Positions 7,903 to 14,470 of a stretch of DNA of 54,338 nucleotides are shown piece by piece. The translations under genes were made by a program, and so were the position numbers. A model generated the notes under the pieces. That model was not told where the DNA came from. It ran no database searches and saw only the letters and a list, made by a program, of their open reading frames with translations. The stretch comes from Bacteroidales bacterium. GTDB lineage: Bacteria; Bacteroidota; Bacteroidia; Bacteroidales; UBA932. How positions within the stretch are numbered: position 1 is the stretch's first letter; each line of letters begins with the position of its first letter. Location: contig SFMG01000023.1 in assembly GCA_004554455.1 (NCBI GenBank), forward strand, positions 1 to 54,338, given 5' to 3'.

Positions 7903-9459
7903 ATGAAAGAAATCATATACCAGATGCTGCCCCGCTACTGGGGCAATGCAGACGCTGCTCCGCAAAAGGGCGCTTCTCTCGCAGTGAACGGCTGCGGCCG
8001 CTTCGACGATATAGACAAAGACAGTCTCGACTACCTTAAATGGCTGGGCTGCAGTTATATATGGTACACCGGTGCCATCGCCCACGCAATGGCTCCCGTG
8101 CCGGCGGGGGATCTGAAGGCAATGGCTTGCAGCCCGCAGCTTCGCAAACGTTTCGCGCTTGCGGCCGCTGACGCGCATGACGGACGTCCCGCTGCGGCCT
8201 TCGTGAAAGGACTTGCGGGCTCGCCATACGCGATCAGCAACTACTACGACGTTGCTCCTTATCTCGGCACCCTCGCCTCCTTCCGCTCCCTGGTAAAACG
8301 CACTCACAGGGCGGGCCTGAAATGCCTGGTGGACTTCATTCCCAACCACGTCGCCGCAAATTACGCCGACCATTGCGGAGGCATTCCCGACTGCGGCCGC
8401 TGCGACTACGACTGGACCGACACCGTCAAGATCGACTATTCCGATCGCAGCAGCTGGTTCAAGATGCTTGACATAGTTCGTTTCTGGGCCTCGCAGGGCG
8501 TGGACGGTTTCCGCTGCGATATGGTGGAACTGGTCCCGCACGACTTCCTCAAATGGCTGATAGAGAACGTGAAACGCGACTACCCTTCGCTGCTTTTCGT
8601 AGCTGAGGTATATGACAGGAACAATTACCGCCGCTTCATAGACGAAATCGGCTTCGACCTGCTCTACGACAAGTCCGGGCTCTACGACAGGCTGCACGCC
8701 CTTGTCTGCCGCGAATGCGCGATGGAAGCCAACGATTCGGTCTCCTCTTCCGCGAGCGCACGGCAGATAAGCTGGAACTGGCAGTTCCTCGGCGATATGC
8801 AGGGAAAAATGCTCAACTTCCTGGAGAACCACGACGAGAAAAGGATAGCCGGTCCCGCTTTTGCCGGCAAGGCATCCCGCGCCCTAGCCGCCCTCGCCGT
8901 AAGCGCCGCCTTCAACGACGGGGCCTTTATGATATACGAGGGGCAGGAAGTGGGAGAACGCGGATTGGACGACGCCGGGTTCAGCGGGGCCGATGGACGC
9001 AGCACCATCTACGACTGGTGGACTCCGGAATGGTCGCGCAAACTTAATGCGATAGTTCATACAAAGAGTTACCTTTCGTTGAGCATCAATGAGATAGTAA
9101 CTCAGTCAAATAATTGTGTAAGTGTGCGCGAGGCCGAGCTTTTCTGCCGCTACGCCGTCCTCCTCCGCAGTCTGGCATACGGCTGCTGCGCCGAAGGTCG
9201 GAACTCTGGCTGCACCGATGACCGCAGTTACGACCTCTGCTGGTGCCAGGATTCCGGGGAGTTCGATGCGGAAAGGTTTTTTGCCTTCCTGAGGGGGAAC
9301 AGACTGTATGTGTGCAATTTCTCCGGACGCAAGCGCTCCCTTCATATTGCTATACCGCAGTCGGCAGGCGAGTTCTACGGCTGCAGCTTCCCTAAGGAGA
9401 TATTCATCACGGTTCCGGCCTTCGATTTCAGCGTGAAGGAGCTGTCTGTTCAGGTCTGA
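7903..9459 (+). CDS. GH13 alpha-amylase family enzyme, cytoplasmic
   Basis: 518 residues without a signal peptide, so a cytoplasmic alpha-glucan-active enzyme is likely. The GH13 barrel regions are present: DFIPNH (144-149), GFRCDMVEL with nucleophile Asp206, FVAEVYD with acid/base Glu235, and ENHDEKR with Asp311. Domain B is short and contains an unusual Cys-rich stretch (HCGGIPDCGRCDYD). The C-terminal part looks like a small beta domain. Specificity (hydrolase or transferase) cannot be read from these motifs. It overlaps the convergent LytTR regulator gene by 32 bases. Confidence 0.92.
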   Translation: MKEIIYQMLPRYWGNADAAPQKGASLAVNGCGRFDDIDKDSLDYLKWLGCSYIWYTGAIAHAMAPVPAGDLKAMACSPQLRKRFALAAADAHDGRPAAAFVKGLAGSPYAISNYYDVAPYLGTLASFRSLVKRTHRAGLKCLVDFIPNHVAANYADHCGGIPDCGRCDYDWTDTVKIDYSDRSSWFKMLDIVRFWASQGVDGFRCDMVELVPHDFLKWLIENVKRDYPSLLFVAEVYDRNNYRRFIDEIGFDLLYDKSGLYDRLHALVCRECAMEANDSVSSSASARQISWNWQFLGDMQGKMLNFLENHDEKRIAGPAFAGKASRALAALAVSAAFNDGAFMIYEGQEVGERGLDDAGFSGADGRSTIYDWWTPEWSRKLNAIVHTKSYLSLSINEIVTQSNNCVSVREAELFCRYAVLLRSLAYGCCAEGRNSGCTDDRSYDLCWCQDSGEFDAERFFAFLRGNRLYVCNFSGRKRSLHIAIPQSAGEFYGCSFPKEIFITVPAFDFSVKELSVQV

Positions 9460-10300
9460 GCATCTGCTCGAGAGTCTGGAAATAGGTGCTGGAAACCGGT
9501 ATTTCCTTGGATTTCTGAACGTCCAGCACCAGACGCCCGCGTGTGCTTCCGCTGTAGAAGGTCCTGACGTGGCGCGGGTTCACTATGTAAGAACGGTGAC
9601 AACGGCAGAATTCCCTGTCTTTCAGCAGTTCCTCTACGTCCCTCGTGCGGCAGCGGAGCAGGTACGACTCCAGCTTGTCATCAAGTATATAATTGATATT
9701 CACGTAGTTGTCCTGCGATTCAATGTAGAGTATGTCGGCTGCGTTGAGCGTCAGTCTCAGATTGCCGTTGTTGTCGCGGAATTCTATGAAGTCCTGGCTC
9801 AGCTCCTTGTACATTATGCTGATCTCGCTCTTTCTGGTCATTGCCTTCATTGCGGCAATCTTTTCATCCTTGTCCTTGACCGAAGCGTAGAGCACGCACA
9901 TGGTGTAAGGAATGAGCTGAATGGTGAATACGCAGAAAAGGCTGCTCAGACACAGTCTCATACTCACGTTCAGGTGGGGTTCGATGACATAGCGGGAGAA
10001 AAAGACATAGAGGGCGGAAATCAGCAGCCACTCCCCTGCCACGGCCAGGACGTATGCCACTCCGGATGGGTCCTTGGATTTCTGCAAGGCAAGCAGTATG
10101 GACTTGGAGGAAAGCAGTATTCCTATGGCAAAGAGGTAGAAAAGCAGGGTCGGAATAATCTTGTCACGTTCTACGAGACTGAGCCAGAAAGTCTCCGAAT
10201 AAGGCCTGTAAAAGCTAAGATACAGAACGGAAAACACGACCACGAAGGCGACCGTGACAAAGAGAAAATTCTTGCGTAGAAGGTATCTCGGAGTTGTCAT
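9428..10300 (-). CDS. Membrane-anchored LytTR-domain DNA-binding regulator
   Basis: 290 residues. The first half has four hydrophobic segments (LFVTVAFVVVFSVLYLSFY, LLFYLFAIGILL, AYVLAVAGEWLLISALYVFF and SSLFCVFTIQLIPYTMCVLY). The second half is a LytTR DNA-binding domain: ADILYIESQDNYVNINYI, then LLRCRTRDVEELL, FCRCHRSYIVNPRHV and IPVSSTYFQTL. There is no receiver domain, so it is a stand-alone membrane-linked transcription factor of a kind frequent in Bacteroidota. ATG at 10300 starts the first membrane segment. A candidate promoter lies at 10320-10327. The target genes are unknown; the divergent phosphoesterase lipoprotein gene is the obvious candidate by position only. Confidence 0.88.
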   Translation of the reverse strand: MTTPRYLLRKNFLFVTVAFVVVFSVLYLSFYRPYSETFWLSLVERDKIIPTLLFYLFAIGILLSSKSILLALQKSKDPSGVAYVLAVAGEWLLISALYVFFSRYVIEPHLNVSMRLCLSSLFCVFTIQLIPYTMCVLYASVKDKDEKIAAMKAMTRKSEISIMYKELSQDFIEFRDNNGNLRLTLNAADILYIESQDNYVNINYILDDKLESYLLRCRTRDVEELLKDREFCRCHRSYIVNPRHVRTFYSGSTRGRLVLDVQKSKEIPVSSTYFQTLEQMLRPEQTAPSR

Positions 10301-10316
10301 TCCTGCAAATCTGCAC

Positions 10317-10347
10317 TTGCAAATATACCAATTTATATCTAATTTTG
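10317..10347 (+). promoter_or_regulatory. Promoter of the phosphoesterase lipoprotein gene
   Basis: TTG at 10317-10319, 20 bases, then TAATTTTG at 10340-10347: a full Bacteroidota-type promoter, 26 bases before the ATG at 10374. It overlaps the opposing LytTR promoter box at 10320-10327, so the two promoters may compete. Confidence 0.65.
10320..10327 (-). promoter_or_regulatory. Candidate -7 box of the LytTR regulator gene
   Basis: The minus strand reads TATATTTG and ends 19 bases before the ATG at 10300. It lies within the spacer of the opposing promoter. Confidence 0.45.
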
Positions 10348-10373
10348 ATTGCTTATATAACATATAGAACGAA

Positions 10374-12746
10374 ATGAATCATCGCAGAAAACTAAGCGCA
10401 ATCATTGCTGCAGCCCTTCTTCTTCCCCTTTCTTCCTGCGGACCTGACAATAAGGAAGAATTGTCCGGAAACCTTGTAAAACAGACGTTTACTTTCTCTC
10501 TGCCCTCCAGTCCTTCCACTCTCGGATGGAATTATGGAGACGGGATCGACATATTCGACAGTCGCTATGTGTCCAGCAGATTCACTCTGCTTTCTGCCTC
10601 GGGCAAGGACGCCGTTTTCGAGGGCAATATCCTGAAACAGAAGGAATATGTATGCATATCCCCTTCTTCGAATTACAACGCCTGGAACGGAAGCGCCTTC
10701 ACTGCGCGCCTGGAATGCTACCAGAATGCGTTGGAAGGCAGTTGCAATGTTAAATATATGGTTTCCGTGGCTGACTTCCAGGCTGCCGACGGCGGTGCGC
10801 AGCTGGAGCCTGCGGTGGCTTTCGTCAGTCTCAAAGGCAGCTTCGGGGGCAAGGATATAGAGTCCATAAGCATAAAGTGCAGCGGCAGTCTGCTTTCCGG
10901 AACGGCCTCGGTCGAAAGGAGGGACGGGGCTCTCGCAGTGACGCCGAAATCGGGATTCGACTATGTCTGCCTGCGCAGCAGCGGTAGCGAGACTATGAGT
11001 GAGAACAGACTGTATCTCGCCTGCCTCTGGCCGGGCACTTACAAGAATATGTCCCTGGAGATACGCAGCACTGACGGTATGATCAACGAGATGTATCTGG
11101 GCGACCTGAATCTGCAGGCGGGCAAACTTACCGCCCTGCCGGAAATCAAGCTGGACGCATCGGACTGGGGAGAGGAGACGGGGCCTTTCAACTATGCCTG
11201 CGGCAAGGTGAGCTGGAAGGACGGCACTCCTGCGGCCGGAATCTGCGTCAGCAACGGTTTCTCTGCCGTATGGACCGGCGCGGATGGAAAATATCGCCTG
11301 GGCGCAGGTCCGGATACGCGATATATATACATATCCCTTCCAAGCGATGCGAAAATCGATGTGAGCAACGGCTGTCCGGATTTCTTCAAGGCCTGGGACA
11401 ATATGGTCCGGGACTACGATTTCGTGCTGGAGAAACAGGCTGTCGAGAGTGAGTTCGCGCTTTTCGCAATGGCGGATCCGCAGGCCCACTATGAGGCCCG
11501 CTCCCCTCAGAAGAAGGCGGATACGAAGCGTTTCCTCGATGAGACCGTACCTGCACTGAACAATCAGATTTCTTCTCTTGGCATTGCCTGCTACGGCGTA
11601 ACTCTCGGCGACGTGGTCTATTCGGAGGGCAGCCGCAATTCCAATCCGGGATTGGCCACGATGAGGAGCAATTTCTCCAAGGTCAAAATGCCTGTGTTCC
11701 AGACTATGGGCAATCACGACTACACCTTCTTCAGCTCGAACGCTCCGCTTGAGACGGACAGCCGCAGCACTCAGCTGAATCTCAAGGCCCAGCGTGCCTT
11801 CGAGGAGTGCTTCGGACCTGTCAACTTCTCTTTCAACAGGGCCAAGGTTCACGTTGTCTGTATGAAGGACGTGCAGTACCTCAAAACTACGGATGCCGCC
11901 AGCTACGAGTGCAGTTTTTCTGACGATCAGTGGAAGTGGCTCCAGGATGACCTCCAGAATGTCCCTAAGGACTACTCCATAGTGCTTTGCGTTCATATCC
12001 CTCTGGCGGGCAACGGTTCGAAGAGTCACGTTCAGGATGTGGTGAACCTGATCAGCCAGTGGCCGGGATCCACCGTTTTCTCCGGGCATACCCATTATTA
12101 TCGCGGTTATGCGAACACCCTTGGCAGCGGTCTCTATGAGCATATCCATTCTGCCGTCTGCGGTCAGTGGTGGTGGAGCCGCATCGAGGGTGACGGCTGC
12201 CCTAACGGCTACAGGGTCTATCATTTCGAGGGCTCGTCCATCAAGGACGCCTGGTTCAATGGTTTCAACAGCGGAATGGACAGCCGCGACTATCAGATGA
12301 GAATCTACAGGGGCAATCTCAAGAATGGCGGCAAGTATGCCTATTTCCAGTGGATGCATGGGTCTGATGTCCTGCTTATCAATGTCTTCAATGGTGATTC
12401 CCGCTGGAAGGTGGAGGTCTATGAAAATGGTGTGCTCAAGGGCAATGCCTCTCTTATGTCCAACAGCAAGAAGACTTATTCTTCGGTCACTGCCGGCAAT
12501 ACCTACGAGATTCCTCTCACCAGCAATCAGGACTGGTGGTCCATAGGTTATCATATTGGTGTGGTTGGCCGCGGCAGAACCAGCACCTCTTATTACACCA
12601 ATATGTTCCACATGTGGAAATATACGCTCTCCAATCCTTCCGCTTCTGTCAAGGTCGTTGCCACTGACCCTTACGGCAACAAGTACGAGTGCAGTGACGT
12701 GGTCAGTGCGGATTGCGATTATCCTTCCTATATCAAGGAGTTGTAG
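10374..12746 (+). CDS. Calcineurin-like phosphoesterase lipoprotein with fimbrillin-like N-terminal domain
   Basis: 790 residues. The leader ends in LSSC (Cys22), so it is a lipoprotein. Residues of about 35-260 resemble the fimbrillin/Mfa-like beta domains of Bacteroidales (TLGWNYGDGIDIFDS, YVCISPSSNYNAWNG). A short carboxypeptidase-regulatory-like beta domain follows (GKVSWKDGTPAAGICVSNG), then a metallophosphoesterase core with FAMADPQAH, GDVVYS, MGNHDYT, CVHIPLAG and SGHTHYYRG, and a C-terminal beta domain as in the MetallophosN/MetallophosC architecture. The metal-site motifs are largely kept, though the first and second are variant (DPQ for DxH; no second Asp evident after GD). Substrate unknown; surface or periplasmic phosphoester cleavage is inferred. 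It stands alone, and tandem repeats begin at its stop codon. Confidence 0.85.
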   Translation: MNHRRKLSAIIAAALLLPLSSCGPDNKEELSGNLVKQTFTFSLPSSPSTLGWNYGDGIDIFDSRYVSSRFTLLSASGKDAVFEGNILKQKEYVCISPSSNYNAWNGSAFTARLECYQNALEGSCNVKYMVSVADFQAADGGAQLEPAVAFVSLKGSFGGKDIESISIKCSGSLLSGTASVERRDGALAVTPKSGFDYVCLRSSGSETMSENRLYLACLWPGTYKNMSLEIRSTDGMINEMYLGDLNLQAGKLTALPEIKLDASDWGEETGPFNYACGKVSWKDGTPAAGICVSNGFSAVWTGADGKYRLGAGPDTRYIYISLPSDAKIDVSNGCPDFFKAWDNMVRDYDFVLEKQAVESEFALFAMADPQAHYEARSPQKKADTKRFLDETVPALNNQISSLGIACYGVTLGDVVYSEGSRNSNPGLATMRSNFSKVKMPVFQTMGNHDYTFFSSNAPLETDSRSTQLNLKAQRAFEECFGPVNFSFNRAKVHVVCMKDVQYLKTTDAASYECSFSDDQWKWLQDDLQNVPKDYSIVLCVHIPLAGNGSKSHVQDVVNLISQWPGSTVFSGHTHYYRGYANTLGSGLYEHIHSAVCGQWWWSRIEGDGCPNGYRVYHFEGSSIKDAWFNGFNSGMDSRDYQMRIYRGNLKNGGKYAYFQWMHGSDVLLINVFNGDSRWKVEVYENGVLKGNASLMSNSKKTYSSVTAGNTYEIPLTSNQDWWSIGYHIGVVGRGRTSTSYYTNMFHMWKYTLSNPSASVKVVATDPYGNKYECSDVVSADCDYPSYIKEL

Positions 12747-12793
12747 GGGGTAGTGCCGGGGGTAATGCCGGGGTAATGCCGGGGGATAATGCC
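12745..12793. repeat. Short tandem repeat directly after the phosphoesterase stop codon
   Basis: Four near-identical 11-13 base units of the form GGGGGTAATGCC start at the TAG stop (12744-12746). It is one of several cases in this window where tandem units begin at or across a stop codon. Confidence 0.8.
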
Positions 12794-12809
12794 AAGGCGG
12801 CGGTACGCA

Positions 12810-12972
12810 GGGCGGGAAGGCCAGGCACCTGAGGGACTCCGTTCGCTGCGCTCACTCCGGCCCCTCCCATCGTCATCTGTGTCATCGCTGCGCGATAACT
12901 TGCTGCCGAAGGGCCCCTCCCCCTGCCCGTGTCCGGGGGTGGACACGCCCTCCGGGCCTGGCCTTCCCGCCC
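12810..12972. repeat. 163-bp element with 17-bp perfect inverted ends
   Basis: GGGCGGGAAGGCCAGGC at 12810-12826 is the exact reverse complement of 12956-12972. The stem could continue with a bulge (GAGGG with CCCTC), and the interior holds a further hairpin (GTGTCC with GGACAC near 12930-12946). It has no coding potential that I trust. It could be a miniature inverted-repeat element or a structured RNA; no target-site duplication is apparent at its edges. Confidence 0.65.
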
Positions 12973-13031
12973 AGCTCCCCACGATGGCAATCATCCCTCC
13001 GGGTCAAAACGCGGGGATGGTAATCTTTCTG

Positions 13032-13095
13032 ATGAATGTCGTTGCAGAAGGAGGTTGTTGCGGATGAATGTCTATGCGGCAGGATGCTGTTGCGG
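13032..13095. repeat. Two-copy 32-bp tandem repeat
   Basis: Two adjacent 32-base units both begin ATGAATGTC and end TGTTGCGG (13032-13063 and 13064-13095). They differ at a handful of positions. The sequence between this and the D hairpin at 13131 shows nothing else I can name. Confidence 0.7.
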
Positions 13096-13130
13096 CGGGG
13101 AGATTGTGCTGAGGCCTAACCACAGGATGC

Positions 13131-13203
13131 GGCGGGGACAGGGCGCCACTCCGGCGGCTTTTTACTTAGGATTATGCCGCCTTCGTGGCATCCTGTCCCC
13201 GCC
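13131..13203. repeat. Element D, copy 1: nested 73-bp hairpin
   Basis: A three-tier stem: 12 bp GGCGGGGACAGG (13131-13142) with CCTGTCCCCGCC (13192-13203); 5 bp GCCAC (13145-13149) with GTGGC (13185-13189); and 6 bp GGCGGC (13153-13158) with GCCGCC (13176-13181). The tiers are separated by symmetric internal loops of 2 and 3 bases and closed by a 17-base loop. The inner 47 bases are identical in copy 2 at 26871-26941. In copy 2 the outer stem carries a G-C to A-T change on both arms, a compensatory change. It marks the left end of composite unit 1. Confidence 0.85.
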
Positions 13204-13259
13204 TGCACCCCACGACTGCGCTGCAGGCGGGCCGTTCTTAACTGCAGCAGCGATGACGC

Positions 13260-13447
13260 TGCGGCGATTCGCAAGTCTGGGCTTGAAATCAAGAATCACT
13301 GCAGCCTTTGGGCTGTTCTTGAGGGTTTCCTTGCATTGATTCCCAAGTTTGGGCCTGAAATCAAGAATCGATGCACGCAAGAGGGGGTAAACGGGGAAAT
13401 CCTTGCATCGATTCCCAAGTTTGGCCCTGAAATCAAGAATCGATGCA
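13260..13447. repeat. B-repeat array, first block (3 units, 72-bp period)
   Basis: Units at about 13260, 13332-13375 and 13404-13447. Each 44-base core has arms TGCATCGATTC and GAATCGATGCA around an inner CAAG...CTTG or CCTG stem, followed by a 28-base linker. The first unit is degenerate on both arms, the second has one wobble change, and the third is perfect. A truncated A-type unit (about 13220-13258) sits between element D and this block. Confidence 0.85.
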
Positions 13448-13466
13448 GTAGCAAGCCCGTTCTGGA

Positions 13467-13833
13467 GGCGGGCCATTCTTCTTCGCAGCAACGAAGAATA
13501 GAATCGGACGCGGAAGACGTTGCTGCTACGTCAGCTGCAGTCGGGCCATTCTTCTTTGCTGCAGCGAAGATTAGAATTGGATGCGGACATCGTTGTTGCC
13601 ACGGCCACTGTAGGCGGGCCATTCTTCTTTGCTGCAGCGAAGATTAGAATCGGATGCTGAACTCGTTTCCGCTACAATCACTGTAGGCGCAACCATTCTT
13701 TCTTGCCGCAGCGAAGATTAGAATCGGATGCGGACCTCGTTGCTGCCACGGCCACTGCAGGCGGGCCATTCTTCTTTGCTGCTATGAAAATTGGAAACGG
13801 ACACGGAAAACCGTTGAGACTACGAATTCTGCA
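13467..13833. repeat. A-repeat array of island 1 (5 units, 73-bp period)
   Basis: Five units begin at GGCGGGCCATTCTT-like sites spaced 73-74 bases apart (the GGCC anchors at 13471, 13544, 13617, 13691 and 13764). Each contains a self-complementary segment around CTTTGCTGCAGCGAAG and a right half AGAATCGGATGCGGA. That half resembles the right half of B units (AGAATCGATGCACGA), so A and B may be related. The 73-base period is not a multiple of three, which argues against a repeat protein. Confidence 0.85.
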
Positions 13834-13843
13834 GGCGAAACCC

Positions 13844-14138
13844 TGCATCGATTCGCAAGTCTGGCCCTGAAATCAAGAATCGATGCACGAATGAGGGTAT
13901 AAACGGAGAAAAGCTTGCATCGATTCGCAAGTTTGGCCCTGAAATCAAGAATCGATGCACGAATGAGGGTGTAAACGGGGAAAAGCTTGCATCGATTCTC
14001 AAGTCTGGGCTTGAAATCAAGAATCGATGCACGAAAGATAGTGTAAACCTGGAAAAGCTTGCATCGATTCGCAAGTTTGGCCCTGAAATCAAGAATCGAT
14101 GCACGCAGGAGGGCGGAAACGGGGAAAAGCTTGCATCG
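13844..14138. repeat. B-repeat array, second block (4 units plus a truncated fifth)
   Basis: Cores at 13844-13887, 13916-13959, 13988-14031 and 14060-14103, with a truncated start at 14132, all exactly 72 bases apart. The outer arms TGCATCGATTC and GAATCGATGCA are kept in every complete unit. The linkers (about CGAATGAGGGTGTAAACGGG and onward) are also conserved, unlike CRISPR spacers. The junction with the A array has the same layout as in island 2. Confidence 0.9.
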
Positions 14139-14146
14139 GCGCTGGA

Positions 14147-14232
14147 TTGACAGTGGCGGCAAAAGCGGGTGCTGATGCGCCCGGAGGCGGCATTTCCCTA
14201 TGTTTTTGCCGCCGAGGGTGCGCAGCACCCGC
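14147..14232. repeat. Element C, copy 1: long conserved hairpin
   Basis: An 85-base block from 14147 matches 27871-27955 at 84 of 85 positions. Inside it, 14165-14232 folds into a long stem: GCGGGTGCTG (14165-14174) with CAGCACCCGC (14223-14232), a 7-bp middle stem after a one-base bulge (TGCGCCC with GGGTGCG, including G-T pairs), and GGCGGCA (14186-14192) with TGCCGCC (14207-14213), closed by a 14-base loop. It marks the right end of composite unit 1. The 100 bases after it, up to the pfp terminator, hold only low-complexity CCGCCAC-like sequence. Confidence 0.85.
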
Positions 14233-14341
14233 CCAAAAAGCCGCCACAGTCAGCCGCAACGGCTGCAGACGAAACAAGCCGCCACGCTCAACGACCCTCG
14301 CCGCAGCATTGCCTGCAGCACCTGCCTACGCCCCGCAGCAC

Positions 14342-14370
14342 AAAAAAAGAGGATGACCGCGGTCATCCTC
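14342..14370 (-). terminator. Intrinsic terminator of pfp
   Basis: On the minus strand the arms GAGGATGACC and GGTCATCCTC form a perfect palindrome (14349-14370), followed directly by a run of seven T residues (14342-14348). It lies about 100 bases after the pfp stop codon, in the correct direction. Confidence 0.8.
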
Positions 14371-14401
14371 CTGTGGTATTGCGTGAGTCGGCCCGTTTTG
14401 G

Positions 14402-14463
14402 CTCTCCCGGATTAACCCTCCCGGAAACCCTCCCGGAAACCCTCCCGGATTGAACCTCCCGGA
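14402..14463. repeat. Short tandem repeat directly after the pfp stop codon
   Basis: Five units of 12-13 bases with the core CCTCCCGGA begin 8 bases past the pfp stop (14471-14473, read on the minus strand) and lie before the terminator. They would be transcribed into the pfp 3' untranslated region. Confidence 0.85.
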
Positions 14464-14470
14464 GCCGGAA

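Noticed and set aside
10392..12611. Very long antisense frame opposite the phosphoesterase gene, and similar ones opposite rel (32219-34321), lptD (49122-50387) and ligA (29487-30938)
   Set aside because: They mirror strongly supported genes, have no family motifs, and arise from the codon bias of GC-rich genes.
12733..13067. Small frames in the GC-rich stretch after the phosphoesterase gene
   Set aside because: They are low-complexity Arg/Pro/Gly-rich translations of tandem and inverted repeats, with no start signals.
13844..14103. B array as a CRISPR array (44-base repeats with 28-base spacers)
   Set aside because: The intervening 28-base linkers are conserved between units and between islands, and no cas genes are present.
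13260..14138. B repeats as integron attC sites
   Set aside because: There is no integrase, no gene cassettes between units, and no GTTRRRY/RYYYAAC core sites.
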